A stretch of DNA of 64,000 bases from Gemmatimonadaceae bacterium (GTDB lineage Bacteria > Gemmatimonadota > Gemmatimonadetes > Gemmatimonadales > Gemmatimonadaceae), in the NCBI GenBank assembly GCA_020851035.1, contig JADZDM010000003.1:1-64000 (forward strand). The letters run 5' to 3'. This document shows, one piece after another, positions 27,265-36,267 of the stretch. Position 1 is the stretch's first letter. Every line of letters begins with the position of its first letter. The notes under the pieces are model-generated. The model was not told the origin of the DNA. It did no database searches and saw only the letters and a list, made by a program, of their open reading frames with translations. A program made the translations under genes and the position numbers.

Positions 27265-30140
27265 CCACTGCACCCTCCCGTGCCCCGCGCCGTCCCGGGC
27301 TGGCGATGAAGATGTCGCTGCTCGTTTCGGGCGCCGTCTGCATCACCGTCGCGATCAGCGCCTTCGTGCTGCTCTCGCGCGAGCAGCGCCAGTCCGAGCG
27401 CGACCTGCTCTCCCGGGCCTCGGCCATGGCGCAGCTCGTCGCCGCCAACAGCGAGTTCGCGATCTACACCGGCACCACCGATGCCCTCGGCCCGATCGTC
27501 AAGCGGCTGGAGGCGATGGACGATGTCGCGTTCCTGCGGGTGGTGCGCCTGCCTGACGAGGTCGTGTTCGACCGGCGCGTGCGACCGGCCTTCGCGCGGA
27601 CCGACATCGACCTCGTCCCGCTCGCACCGGACGCCACCACGCTCACCACGCACCGCTGGCGCACGCACGACGAGCCGGTGCTCGACATCATCGTGCCGGT
27701 GCTCTCCGGTGACGAGGGCGACCTCACGGCGGACCCGCTCGGTGCCACCGGCACGGCCGCGAAGGGGCGCACGCTGGGCTATGTGCAGCTCGGCATGACG
27801 CTCACGCCCACCCTGGTGCGCCGCCAGCAGGCGCTGACGCAGGTGGGCCTGTGGACACTGGTGCTGCTGGCCGTGGGCCTGCCGCTCACGCACATGCTCA
27901 CCCGCCGCGTGACGGCGCCGGTGCGCGCCCTCGTCGACGCCGCCCGTGCGGCCGGTGAGGGCCGCTTCGACTCGATCGGCCACATCGGCGGCAGCGACGA
28001 GATCGGGACGCTCGCGCGCGCCTTCGAGATGATGGTGCGCAAGCTCCGCGCCTCGTGGAGCGACCTCGAGGACCACCAGCGGACGCTCGAGGCCAAGGTG
28101 CTGAGCCGCACCCAGGCGCTCGAGGAGTCGCGCGCCGCGGCCGAGGCGCATGCCCAGCGCGCGGAGGAGGCCAGCCGCGCCAAGTCGCAGTTCCTCGCCA
28201 ACATGAGCCATGAGATCCGCACGCCGATGAACGGCGTGATGGGCATGCTCGAGCTGCTTGGCGCCACCGAGCTCGCCCCGCGCCAGAAGCGCTTCGCCGA
28301 GACGGCGTACCGCTCGGCCGAGGAGCTGCTGGAGCTGATCAACGACATCCTCGACTTCTCGAAGATCGAGGCCGGCCACCTCGAGCTCCACCGCACCGAC
28401 TTCGACGTGCAGCAGTCGGTGGAGGACGTGTGCGAGATGCTCGCGCCGCGCGCCCACGGAAAGGGGCTGGACCTGATCGTGCGCATCGCGCCGGCGGTCC
28501 ACCGCAACGTCTTCGGCGACGTGATGCGGCTGCGCCAGGTGCTGGTGAACCTCATCGGCAACGCCATCAAGTTCACCACCAGCGGCAACGTGCAGCTCCG
28601 CGTGTCGCAGGTGGAACAGGACGACCAGCGGCAGGTGCTGCGCTTCGACGTGCAGGACACCGGCATCGGCATCACCCCCGAGGTCGCGTCGCGCCTGTTC
28701 ATGCCGTTCGTGCAGGCGGATTCCTCGACCACGCGTGAGTACGGTGGCACCGGCCTGGGCCTGGCCATCGCACGCCAGCTTGTGGAGCTGATGGGCGGCA
28801 CCATCGTCCTCGAGTCGGCACCCGGCCAGGGCTCGACCTTCTCGTTCACGGTGGCGCTGGACCTGCGCCCGCTGGACACCACGGCACCGCTCACGCCGGC
28901 CCGCGCACTGCAGGGTAGCCGCGTGCTCGTGATCGACGACAACGCCATCAACCGCGAGGTGCTGCGCGAGCAGCTCGGCGCCTGGGGCGCCACCGTCGAC
29001 GAGGCCGACAGCGGCTCGGGCGGCCTCGAGACCCTCGCCGGCGCCGCGCCGTACGACGTCATGATCCTCGATTTCACCATGCCGAACATGGACGGCGGCG
29101 AGGTGGCCCGCAGCGTCCGTGCGAACCCGGCGTGGCGCGGCATGCCGATCCTGCTCCTCAGTTCCGTCGGCGGCACCGCGCACGCGCTCGAGACGGCAGC
29201 GCCGGTGGATGCGATGCTCACCAAGCCGGTGCGCCAGCGCGAGCTGGCGGAGCGCCTCGCGTCGCTCATCAAGGGCAGCACCGAGAGCCATGTCGGTGGC
29301 GCCGAGCCGGCGCCGGACAGCGCCGAGCCGGCCGAGCCGGCGCGGCAGGGTCGCCGCATCCTGCTGGCGGAGGACAACCCGGTGAACCAGCTCGTGGCCA
29401 CCGGCATGCTGGAAGGTGCCGGCTGCATCGTCACGGTGGCGTCGAACGGGTTGGAGGCGGTGCAGCTCGCCACCACGCAGCGGTTCGACCTGATCCTGAT
29501 GGACTGCATGATGCCGGAGCTGGACGGGTATGGGGCCACGGCCACCATCCGGTCGCACGAGGACGACGGCCCGTTCCGGACGCCGATCGTGGCGCTCACC
29601 GCGTCGGCGCTGGCGGGTGAGCGGCAACGCTGCCTGGCGGCGGGGATGGACGACTACCTCACGAAGCCGATGCGGAAGGAGGCGCTCCTCGCGCTGCTGG
29701 ACCGCTGGGCCGACAGCGGCGAGGCGGCGCCGGCCGACGCGACCGCGAGCACCGGCGCGGCGATGGTACCCGAGGCGATCGCGCCGGTGGAGGACGACTT
29801 CGCGCTCGACCAGGGTGCGATCGACAGCATCCTCGCCTGTCCCGGCGGGCCACGCATCCTCGCAGCCTCGGTGGGCGCGTATGCCACCTCGGCGCCGCTG
29901 CAGGTGCGGTCGCTGCGGGACGCGGTGGCGTCGGGGGACCGTGACGCCGTGCGCCGGATCGCGCACACGCTGAAGTCGAGCAGTGCGATGCTGGGGGCCC
30001 GTGCGCTCTCGGGCATCCTCCGTGACGTGGAGGTGCATGCCCTCGAGCTCGAGCCGGCGGAGCTGGAGCGCCTGGTGGCGACCGCCGAGCATGCCTGTGA
30101 CGTGGCCCTTCGCAGCCTGGTGGCCCATGTCGCGCACTGA
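27261..30140 (+). CDS. Tripartite hybrid histidine kinase (HK-REC-REC-Hpt)
   Basis: A 959-residue BarA-like sensor. The first membrane segment is at about 14-34 and an extracytoplasmic domain (about 40-185) has CHASE8-like IYTGTTDALGPIVKRLE. The second membrane segment is at about 192-212, followed by HAMP. DHp SHEIRTPMNG has H317, and the ATPase motifs are present. REC1 has D604 (MILDFTMPNMDG), REC2 has D748 (ILMDCMMPELDG), and the C-terminal Hpt has H902 (RIAHTLKSSSAML). Phosphate can thus pass H317-D-H902 and on to the receiver of the next gene product. Start and stop overlap both neighbours, showing tight coupling. Confidence 0.95.
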   Translation: MTTAPSRAPRRPGLAMKMSLLVSGAVCITVAISAFVLLSREQRQSERDLLSRASAMAQLVAANSEFAIYTGTTDALGPIVKRLEAMDDVAFLRVVRLPDEVVFDRRVRPAFARTDIDLVPLAPDATTLTTHRWRTHDEPVLDIIVPVLSGDEGDLTADPLGATGTAAKGRTLGYVQLGMTLTPTLVRRQQALTQVGLWTLVLLAVGLPLTHMLTRRVTAPVRALVDAARAAGEGRFDSIGHIGGSDEIGTLARAFEMMVRKLRASWSDLEDHQRTLEAKVLSRTQALEESRAAAEAHAQRAEEASRAKSQFLANMSHEIRTPMNGVMGMLELLGATELAPRQKRFAETAYRSAEELLELINDILDFSKIEAGHLELHRTDFDVQQSVEDVCEMLAPRAHGKGLDLIVRIAPAVHRNVFGDVMRLRQVLVNLIGNAIKFTTSGNVQLRVSQVEQDDQRQVLRFDVQDTGIGITPEVASRLFMPFVQADSSTTREYGGTGLGLAIARQLVELMGGTIVLESAPGQGSTFSFTVALDLRPLDTTAPLTPARALQGSRVLVIDDNAINREVLREQLGAWGATVDEADSGSGGLETLAGAAPYDVMILDFTMPNMDGGEVARSVRANPAWRGMPILLLSSVGGTAHALETAAPVDAMLTKPVRQRELAERLASLIKGSTESHVGGAEPAPDSAEPAEPARQGRRILLAEDNPVNQLVATGMLEGAGCIVTVASNGLEAVQLATTQRFDLILMDCMMPELDGYGATATIRSHEDDGPFRTPIVALTASALAGERQRCLAAGMDDYLTKPMRKEALLALLDRWADSGEAAPADATASTGAAMVPEAIAPVEDDFALDQGAIDSILACPGGPRILAASVGAYATSAPLQVRSLRDAVASGDRDAVRRIAHTLKSSSAMLGARALSGILRDVEVHALELEPAELERLVATAEHACDVALRSLVAHVAH

Positions 30141-32277
30141 CCCCCGCGCTGCGGCGCATGCCCCGGTGATCCTGGTGGCCGATGACGACCTCGTCATGCG
30201 CAGCATGATGAGTGCCGTGCTCGCCGAGTCCGGCTTCACGGTGATCGAGGCCGCCGATGGCAGCGAGGCGCTGTCGCGCGCGCTGTCGGCGCGTCCCGAC
30301 CTGATCGTGCTGGATGTCGTGATGCCGGGGCTGGACGGGTTCCAGGTGTGCGAGCAGCTGCGCGCCGTCGCCGGCATGGCGGAGGTGCCGGTGCTCATGC
30401 TCACGGGCCTCGAGGACACGCACGCCATCCGCCGCGCCTTCGAGATCGGGGCCACCGACTTCGCCACCAAGCCGCTCAGCCCCGCGCTGTTCAGCCATCG
30501 CGTGCACTTCATGCTGCGCTCGGTGGACATGGTCAGCGAGCTGCGCGAGAGTGAGGCGCGGCTGGGAAATGCACAGCGCCTGGCGCGCCTGGGCAACTGG
30601 GAACTGGACCTGAAGCGCCGCGTGGTCAGCGGGTCGCCGGAGACGTTCGCGATCCTCGGCCTCGACGTGGCGCAGCGCGAGGTCGGCATCGAGGCGCTGC
30701 GTGCCCTGGTCACGCCCGGTGACCTGGAGTCGCTGGATGCGGCCGTGCACCGCGTGATCCGCGGCGACGCCAGCTTCGAGCACGAGTGCCGCGTGACCCC
30801 GCCGGAGGCGAGCTCGCGCAACATCTGCCTGATGGGCCAGCTCGTGCGTCGCGGCGCATCGCGGGAGCTCTGCATCGCCGGCACCATCCAGGACATCACG
30901 GAGCGGACGGTGGCCGAGGAGCGGATCCGCAGCCTCGCCTACTACGACGCCCTGACGGGGCTGCCGAACCGGCTGATGTTCACGGAGCGGGTGCGGACGG
31001 CGATGTCGCTGGCGCGGCGCAACAACACGCGGCTGGCGCTGCTGCTGGTGGACCTCGACAACTTCAAGAGCATCAACGACACGCTCGGCCACGGCGCCGG
31101 TGACCTGGTGCTGCAGGAGGTGGGGGCGCGCCTGCGCACGATCGTCCGTGACACCGATGCCGTCTCGCACGAGATCGGGGGGGACGGCTTCCTCCCGGTG
31201 TCGCGCCTTGGCGGCGACGAGTTCCTGGTGGCGGTGGCGGACCTCGAGGCCGGTGACGAGGCGGCCGGCGTGGCGCGACGCATCCTCAGCGCGCTGCGGC
31301 TGCCACTCACGGTGGGCTCGAACGAGATCTTCGTGGGCGCCAGCATCGGCATCAGCGTCTTCCCCGATGATGGTGCGGACTTCGAGGCGGTGTTCCGCAA
31401 CGCCGACGTCGCGCTCTACCACGCCAAGGACGCCGGCCGGAACACGTCGGAGTTCTTCAGCGCCGCCATGAACGAGACGGCGATGTACCGCATGCTCATC
31501 GAGACGAGCCTGCGGCGCAGCCTCGAGCGGGACGAGCTCTCGGTGCACTACCAGCCGCAGGTGGACGTGCAGACCGGCCGGCTGCTCGCCGCGGAGGCGC
31601 TGCTGCGCTGGACGCACCCCGACATCGGCCACGTGAGCCCGGCGCAGTTCATCCCGCTGGCGGAGCGGATCGGCATGATCGCGCCGCTCACGGAGTACGT
31701 GCTGCACAGCGCGTCGAAGTCGCTGCGCCACTGGCACGACCTCGGCGGGACCGGGATGCGCGTGGCCGTCAACCTGTCCACCCAGCTCTTCCGGCAGCGC
31801 GACGTGCTGCAGCGTCTCGCCGACATCCCGGAGCAATACGGCGTGGACCCGTCGTGCGTGGAGTTCGAGATCACCGAGACCACGCTGCTGGACAGCCCGG
31901 CCGATGCGGAGCGCATCCTGACGATGTTCCGCGAGCGTGGCTTCCGGGTGGCGCTCGACGACTTCGGGGCGGGCTACTCGTCACTCAGCCACCTGCGGCG
32001 CTTCGCGCTCGACACGCTCAAGATCGACCGGTCGTTCATCCGCGAGCTGCTGAGTGGACCGCGCGAGCTGGAGATCGTGGGGGCGCTGATCGCGCTCGCG
32101 CACCGGCTCGGCATCGAGCCGGTGGCGGAGGGCATCGAGGAACCGAGCCAGCGCGAGGCCCTGCTGGCGAAGGGGTGCCGCGTGATGCAGGGGTACCTGA
32201 TCGGTCGCCCGATGCCGGCGTACGCCATGTCGGCGCTCGTGACACAACAGGCGGAATCGCCGGTCGCCGGGCGCTGA
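30127..32277 (+). CDS. Response regulator with PAS, GGDEF and EAL domains
   Basis: A 716-residue c-di-GMP enzyme. The receiver domain (1-135) has D63 (IVLDVVMPGLDG) as phosphate acceptor and a PAS domain lies at about 150-265. The GGDEF domain (about 275-450) keeps the active site G362-G-D-E-F366, and the EAL domain (about 460-710) keeps E490-A-L and DDFGAGYSS. Both cyclase and phosphodiesterase activity are therefore possible. An insert of about 13 residues (SHEIGGDGFLPVS) stands just before the GGDEF motif, a variation seen in related proteins. It starts inside the kinase gene (14-bp overlap) and is the likely output of that kinase. Confidence 0.95.
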   Translation: MSRTDPRAAAHAPVILVADDDLVMRSMMSAVLAESGFTVIEAADGSEALSRALSARPDLIVLDVVMPGLDGFQVCEQLRAVAGMAEVPVLMLTGLEDTHAIRRAFEIGATDFATKPLSPALFSHRVHFMLRSVDMVSELRESEARLGNAQRLARLGNWELDLKRRVVSGSPETFAILGLDVAQREVGIEALRALVTPGDLESLDAAVHRVIRGDASFEHECRVTPPEASSRNICLMGQLVRRGASRELCIAGTIQDITERTVAEERIRSLAYYDALTGLPNRLMFTERVRTAMSLARRNNTRLALLLVDLDNFKSINDTLGHGAGDLVLQEVGARLRTIVRDTDAVSHEIGGDGFLPVSRLGGDEFLVAVADLEAGDEAAGVARRILSALRLPLTVGSNEIFVGASIGISVFPDDGADFEAVFRNADVALYHAKDAGRNTSEFFSAAMNETAMYRMLIETSLRRSLERDELSVHYQPQVDVQTGRLLAAEALLRWTHPDIGHVSPAQFIPLAERIGMIAPLTEYVLHSASKSLRHWHDLGGTGMRVAVNLSTQLFRQRDVLQRLADIPEQYGVDPSCVEFEITETTLLDSPADAERILTMFRERGFRVALDDFGAGYSSLSHLRRFALDTLKIDRSFIRELLSGPRELEIVGALIALAHRLGIEPVAEGIEEPSQREALLAKGCRVMQGYLIGRPMPAYAMSALVTQQAESPVAGR

Positions 32278-32330
32278 GCCGGCACACACTCGCGCCGCGG
32301 CGGCGGTTCCCGTTTCCCGGCGGTGGTGAG

Positions 32331-32342
32331 TATGCTCCGCGC
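32331..32342 (+). promoter_or_regulatory. Leaderless-type -10 element
   Basis: TATGCT at 32331-32336 lies 6 bases before an ATG at 32343, the spacing seen for three other genes in this window. No clear -35 is seen. Confidence 0.4.
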
Positions 32343-32390
32343 ATGCCACAGCGATCTTTCCACTGCCGCGTCGGCGGCACGCGCACGTGA
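32343..32390 (+). CDS. Possible 15-residue leader peptide
   Basis: ATG at 32343 opens a 15-codon frame (MPQRSFHCRVGGTRT). Its TGA stop at 32388-32390 overlaps the GTG start of the channel gene as GTGA. With the -10 element at the leaderless distance, this short frame would be translated first and the channel start reached by reinitiation. There is no conservation evidence available here, so it may be chance. Confidence 0.3.
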   Translation: MPQRSFHCRVGGTRT

Positions 32391-33409
32391 GCGCGGAGCC
32401 TGATGTGCGCCGGCCCGAGGTCGAGGCGCGCGAGGACCTCGGGTTCGGGCGCCTCGTCGCCGAGACGGTGCGCGGCCGGTTTCTCTCGCGCGACGGCACC
32501 CCGCTGAGCCACAAGTACGGCCTCGGGCCGCAGCGCCTGGAGCGCTTCTACCTCGGTGCGCTCGGCACCACCTGGCTGACCTTCGTCGGCTGGTCACTGG
32601 GCGCCGTGATGCTGCTGAATGGCTGCTTCACACTGGCGTTCCTCGCGCTCGGGCCTGCCGCGATCGGCGGGCGCGACGTGGTGCGGATCGATGACCCGTT
32701 CCTGGCCACGTTCAGCTTCAGCCTGGCGAAGTTCACCACCTCCGATGCGTCGCCGATGTTCGCCGTGGGCGCCACGGCGCACTGGCTGACGATCCTCGAG
32801 TCACTCCTCGGCCCGCTCACGCTGGTCGTCATCGCCGGGTTGCTGATCGCGCGGCTGATCCGGCCGCGCATGCGCCTGCAGTACAGCGAGTCGGCGGTGG
32901 TGGCGCCGTACGAGGGCGGACGCGGGCTGATGTTCCGGTTCGTGAACACGCAGCCCAGCGAGCTGAGTGACGTGCAGGTGCGCGTGAACCTCATCCTCTA
33001 CGAGACGCGCGACGGACGGCGCCAGCGCGCGTTCCACCAGCTCGAGCTGGAGCGGGACTCGGTGGAGTTCTTCACGCTCCACTGGACGGTGGTGCACCCG
33101 ATCACCGACCGCAGCCCGCTCCGGGGCTACACGCCTGCGATGCTGCGCGAGGCCGAGGCCGAGCTGCTGGTCTCGGTGAACGCGCACGAGGGCACCTTCT
33201 CCACGCGCGTCACCTCGCGCTGCTCGTACGGCCACGACGACATCCGGTGGGATGCCCGGTTCGCGAGCGTCTTCGTCAGCGCCCCAGACGGCATCGTCGC
33301 CATCGACGTGGAGCGCCTCGACCGGCTCGACATCCTCCCCGACGGCGCCACCGCCGCCCCCGCTGCCGGCGAGCTCACTCCGGGACCGACGCCGGCGGGT
33401 CGTTCGTGA
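32387..33409 (+). CDS. Inward-rectifier (Kir/KirBac) type channel with altered filter
   Basis: A 340-residue protein with the full Kir layout. A slide helix precedes TM1 (about 60-88), then come a pore region (105-125), TM2 (about 135-157) and a cytoplasmic immunoglobulin-like domain. That domain carries typical motifs (RLIRPRMRLQYSESAVV, FHQLELERDSVEFFTLHW, VVHPITDRSPLRGYTP, YGHDDIRWDARF). In the pore, an ungapped comparison with KirBac places T118-S-D-A-S122 where the K+ filter TVGYG should be. It is therefore unlikely to be a normal K+-selective channel. The start is GTG at 32387, giving the usual N-terminus; TGA of a short leader frame overlaps it. Confidence 0.85.
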   Translation: MSAEPDVRRPEVEAREDLGFGRLVAETVRGRFLSRDGTPLSHKYGLGPQRLERFYLGALGTTWLTFVGWSLGAVMLLNGCFTLAFLALGPAAIGGRDVVRIDDPFLATFSFSLAKFTTSDASPMFAVGATAHWLTILESLLGPLTLVVIAGLLIARLIRPRMRLQYSESAVVAPYEGGRGLMFRFVNTQPSELSDVQVRVNLILYETRDGRRQRAFHQLELERDSVEFFTLHWTVVHPITDRSPLRGYTPAMLREAEAELLVSVNAHEGTFSTRVTSRCSYGHDDIRWDARFASVFVSAPDGIVAIDVERLDRLDILPDGATAAPAAGELTPGPTPAGRS

Positions 33410-33434
33410 CGGCCGTTGCGCCGGTGCGCCAGCG

Positions 33435-33464
33435 CGGTCGCGCTTCCGGAGAGTAGCGCGACCG
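33435..33464. terminator. Bidirectional hairpin between convergent genes
   Basis: CGGTCGCGC (33435-33443) pairs perfectly with GCGCGACCG (33456-33464) across 12 bases. It lies between the channel gene and the antiporter stop at 33465, so it can serve both strands. Confidence 0.55.
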
Positions 33465-35069
33465 TCAGCTCGTGAGCCCGACGCCGACGCGCACCGACTC
33501 GTGGTCGAGCTCCTCCTCCAGCTCGCGCAGCGTCTCGTCCGAGATCGCCCCCTCGTTCCGCAGCCGCACCAGCATGCGTCGCTCGGCGGCGAGGATCCCG
33601 CGGCGGAGCCGGCGCTGCGTGGTCACGTCGCCGGCATGGCGCTCGTGGAGCTGGATGCGGTCGCGCAGCTCGTGTCGCAGCTGCGCCACTTCCTCGGGGG
33701 CCGCCCATGGCTCTCGCGACAGGTCCTCCAGCGCCTCGGCGCCGCGGCGCAACGCCTCGCGGCGCGCATGACGCTCCTCCTCGCGGTGGTGCGTCTCCGG
33801 CACGAACGCGAACGCCCGGATGATGGGGGTCAGCGTCAGCCCCTGGAGAACCAGCGTGATCATGATCACGCACATCGTGATGAGGATGATCTCGGCGCGG
33901 AACGGAAACGGGGTGCCGCCGGCCAGCGTGAGCGGCAGCGCCAGTGCGGCCGCCAGCGACACGATCCCGCGCATCCCCGTCCAGGCCACCAGCGCCACGG
34001 CGCGGCGATCCGGCAGCGGGTCGTCGCGCCGGAGCCGGCGGCTCAGCCGTCGCGGCAGGATCGTGGCCACGGGCACCCACACCAGCCGCACCAGGATCGC
34101 GACCACGCTGATCACCGCGCCGGTGCCGAGCGTGGACACCAGCGTGCTGGCCGTCACCGTCTCCAGCAACGCGTGGAACTGCAGGCCGAGGATCAGGAAG
34201 ATGAGCGCGTTGATCACGAACACGAGCAGGTCCCAGACTGCCCGGGACTGCAGCCGCGACATCGGCGAGACCACGGTGGAGAAGTGCTGGCGGACATGGA
34301 CACCCCCCGCCACGCAGGCCAGCACCGCCGACACGTGCAGCGATTCCGCCACCACCCAGCAGAAGTAGGGCGCGGCGATCGTCAGCAGCGTCTCGGCCAG
34401 CGCGTCGTGCGTGACGCGGATGATCCGGATCGCCAGCCAGCCCACGAGGATGCCGACCAGCACACCGACGCCGGCGTCGATGAAGAACCGCACCACCGCC
34501 TCACCGAGGCTGAACACCCCCGTCACCGCCGCGGCGACCGCCGTGCGGTAGAGCACGAGCGCCGCCGCATCGTTCACCAGGCTCTCGCCCTCGAGGATCA
34601 CCACCACGCGTCGCGGCACCGGGAGGCGTGACACGATCGCCGCGGCGGCCACGGCATCCGGGGGTGACACGATCGCACCAATCGCCACCGCCACCGCCCA
34701 TGGCACGCCGGGCAGCAGCGCGTGCGCCGTCACCGCCACCACCGCCGATGTCGCGAACACCAGGCCGACGGCGAGCAGCCCGATCGGTCGCAGGTTCTGC
34801 CGGAACTCGCGGACCGAGGTGAAGAACGCGGCCGCCCACAGGATCGGCGGCAGGAAGAAGAAGAAGACCAGGTCCGGCTCGAGCTCCGGCACGCGCAGCC
34901 CCGGGATGAACCCGAGCACCAGGCCCGCGAGCACCTGCAGGATCGGCGACGGCACCGGCAGCTTCCGCGCCAGCGCCGTGAGCGCCACGACGAGCGTCGC
35001 GAGCGCCACACCGGCGAAGACCGGCTGGAACGGTGCGGCCTCAGACAGCAGCAGCAGGGACAGCGACAT
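33465..35069 (-). CDS. Na+/H+ antiporter, CPA1 family
   Basis: A 534-residue membrane protein with about 12 hydrophobic segments and a charged cytoplasmic tail of about 120 residues. CPA1 motifs include FFFFLPPILWAAAFFTS, AIVSPPDAVAAAAI with the ion-site Asp, and GESLVNDAAALVLYRTAV. TGMRGIVSLAAALALP carries the conserved Arg. Family members exchange Na+ (or K+) for H+ to control pH and salt. It overlaps the stop of the upstream LLM gene by one base (TGATG) and so is probably co-transcribed with it. Confidence 0.94.
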   Translation of the reverse strand: MSLSLLLLSEAAPFQPVFAGVALATLVVALTALARKLPVPSPILQVLAGLVLGFIPGLRVPELEPDLVFFFFLPPILWAAAFFTSVREFRQNLRPIGLLAVGLVFATSAVVAVTAHALLPGVPWAVAVAIGAIVSPPDAVAAAAIVSRLPVPRRVVVILEGESLVNDAAALVLYRTAVAAAVTGVFSLGEAVVRFFIDAGVGVLVGILVGWLAIRIIRVTHDALAETLLTIAAPYFCWVVAESLHVSAVLACVAGGVHVRQHFSTVVSPMSRLQSRAVWDLLVFVINALIFLILGLQFHALLETVTASTLVSTLGTGAVISVVAILVRLVWVPVATILPRRLSRRLRRDDPLPDRRAVALVAWTGMRGIVSLAAALALPLTLAGGTPFPFRAEIILITMCVIMITLVLQGLTLTPIIRAFAFVPETHHREEERHARREALRRGAEALEDLSREPWAAPEEVAQLRHELRDRIQLHERHAGDVTTQRRLRRGILAAERRMLVRLRNEGAISDETLRELEEELDHESVRVGVGLTS

Positions 35070-36121
35070 CAGGCGCCGGCGGCCGGCGCGCCGAGCGCAG
35101 CCCGCACGCGCGGCGCCACGTCCCGCCCCAGGAGCGTGATCGCATGCCGCATCTGCGACTCCGGCACCGACGAGACCCCCATCTGGAACGTGAAGCGCGT
35201 GATGCCGCCAAGGTCCTCGTGCACACGCAACAGCTTGGTGGTGATCGTGTCCGCGCTTCCCACCATCAGCGCACCGGTCGGGCCGCGCTGGGCATCGAAC
35301 TGGGCCCGCGTCGTGGGCGGCCAGCCCCGTTCCTTCCCGATCTGCGTGAAGGTACGCGCATAGCCGGGATAGAACCGCTCCGCCGCCTCGTCATCGCTGT
35401 CTGCGAGGAAGCCGATCGAGTGGACGCCCACCTGCAGCGACTCCGGCGCATGGCCGGCCGTACGCCCCGCGTGCCGATAGAGGTCGATCAATGGACGGAA
35501 CCGGCGGTGCTCGCCACCGATGATGGCGACCATCAGTGGCAGGCCGAGTGTCCCCGCGCGCACGAAACTCGCCGGCGTGCCACCGACGCCAAGCCAGATC
35601 GGCAGCAGCGCCTGCGCAGGGCGGGGATAGACCGGCTGGCCCGTCAGTGCGGGACGGAAGCGCCCGGACCAGTGCGGGCGTGGATTCGCACGGATCGCCA
35701 GCAGCAGCTCGAGCTTCTCGGCGAAGAGGGCATCGTAGTCCTCGAGCTGCAGGCCGAAGAGCGGGAACGACTCGATGAACGAACCGCGCCCCACCACGAT
35801 CTCGGCACGCCCATGCGAGATCAGGTCGAGCGTGGCGAACTCCTGGAATACCCGCACCGGATCCGCGGCGCTCAGCACGGTCACGGCGCTGCCGAGCCGG
35901 ATCCGGGTGGTGCGCGCCGCCGCGGCGGCGAGGATCACGGCCGGTGCCGAGTCCAGGAACTCCGCGCGGTGGTGCTCGCCGATGCCGAAGAAGTCGAGTC
36001 CCACTTCGTCGGCGAGTGCGATCTCGTCGAGCAGCGCCTGCATCCGCGGTACCGGTGCCAGGGTGGCGCCGGAATCGGGATCGGCCACGGATGCCGCAAA
36101 ACTGTCAATGCCGATTTCCAC
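35069..36121 (-). CDS. LLM-class flavin-dependent oxidoreductase
   Basis: A 350-residue luciferase-like TIM-barrel protein that uses FMN or F420. Motifs include GLDFFGIGEHHRAEFLDSAP, RIRLGSAVTVLSAADPVRV, LDLISHGRAEIVVGRGSF and IWLGVGGTPASFVRAG. The GTG at 36121 (reading VEIGIDSFAAS) is chosen because family members begin MEIGIDxF and GAGG lies just upstream. An ATG at 36157 is possible but adds unmatched residues. The gene is divergent from the aminotransferase and overlaps the antiporter start. Confidence 0.9.
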   Translation of the reverse strand: MEIGIDSFAASVADPDSGATLAPVPRMQALLDEIALADEVGLDFFGIGEHHRAEFLDSAPAVILAAAAARTTRIRLGSAVTVLSAADPVRVFQEFATLDLISHGRAEIVVGRGSFIESFPLFGLQLEDYDALFAEKLELLLAIRANPRPHWSGRFRPALTGQPVYPRPAQALLPIWLGVGGTPASFVRAGTLGLPLMVAIIGGEHRRFRPLIDLYRHAGRTAGHAPESLQVGVHSIGFLADSDDEAAERFYPGYARTFTQIGKERGWPPTTRAQFDAQRGPTGALMVGSADTITTKLLRVHEDLGGITRFTFQMGVSSVPESQMRHAITLLGRDVAPRVRAALGAPAAGA

Positions 36122-36267
36122 GGAACCTCGCCGGTGTGTCACTGCGCCGTGCAGCATCCGCTGCGTGCCTGCCGCGAATGATAGTGTCGCCGGCCGGGCA
36201 CGCGCCGGGCGGGCGCGATCCGCGCGCCGGCACTTCCGCCGGACGGCGCGCCCGTCCATCCTCCGGC

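Noticed and set aside
27078-30899. Very long minus-strand open frame opposite the hybrid kinase
   Set aside because: The plus strand encodes an unmistakable kinase with all domains. The antisense frame is low-complexity His/Arg/Ala-rich sequence typical of GC shadows.
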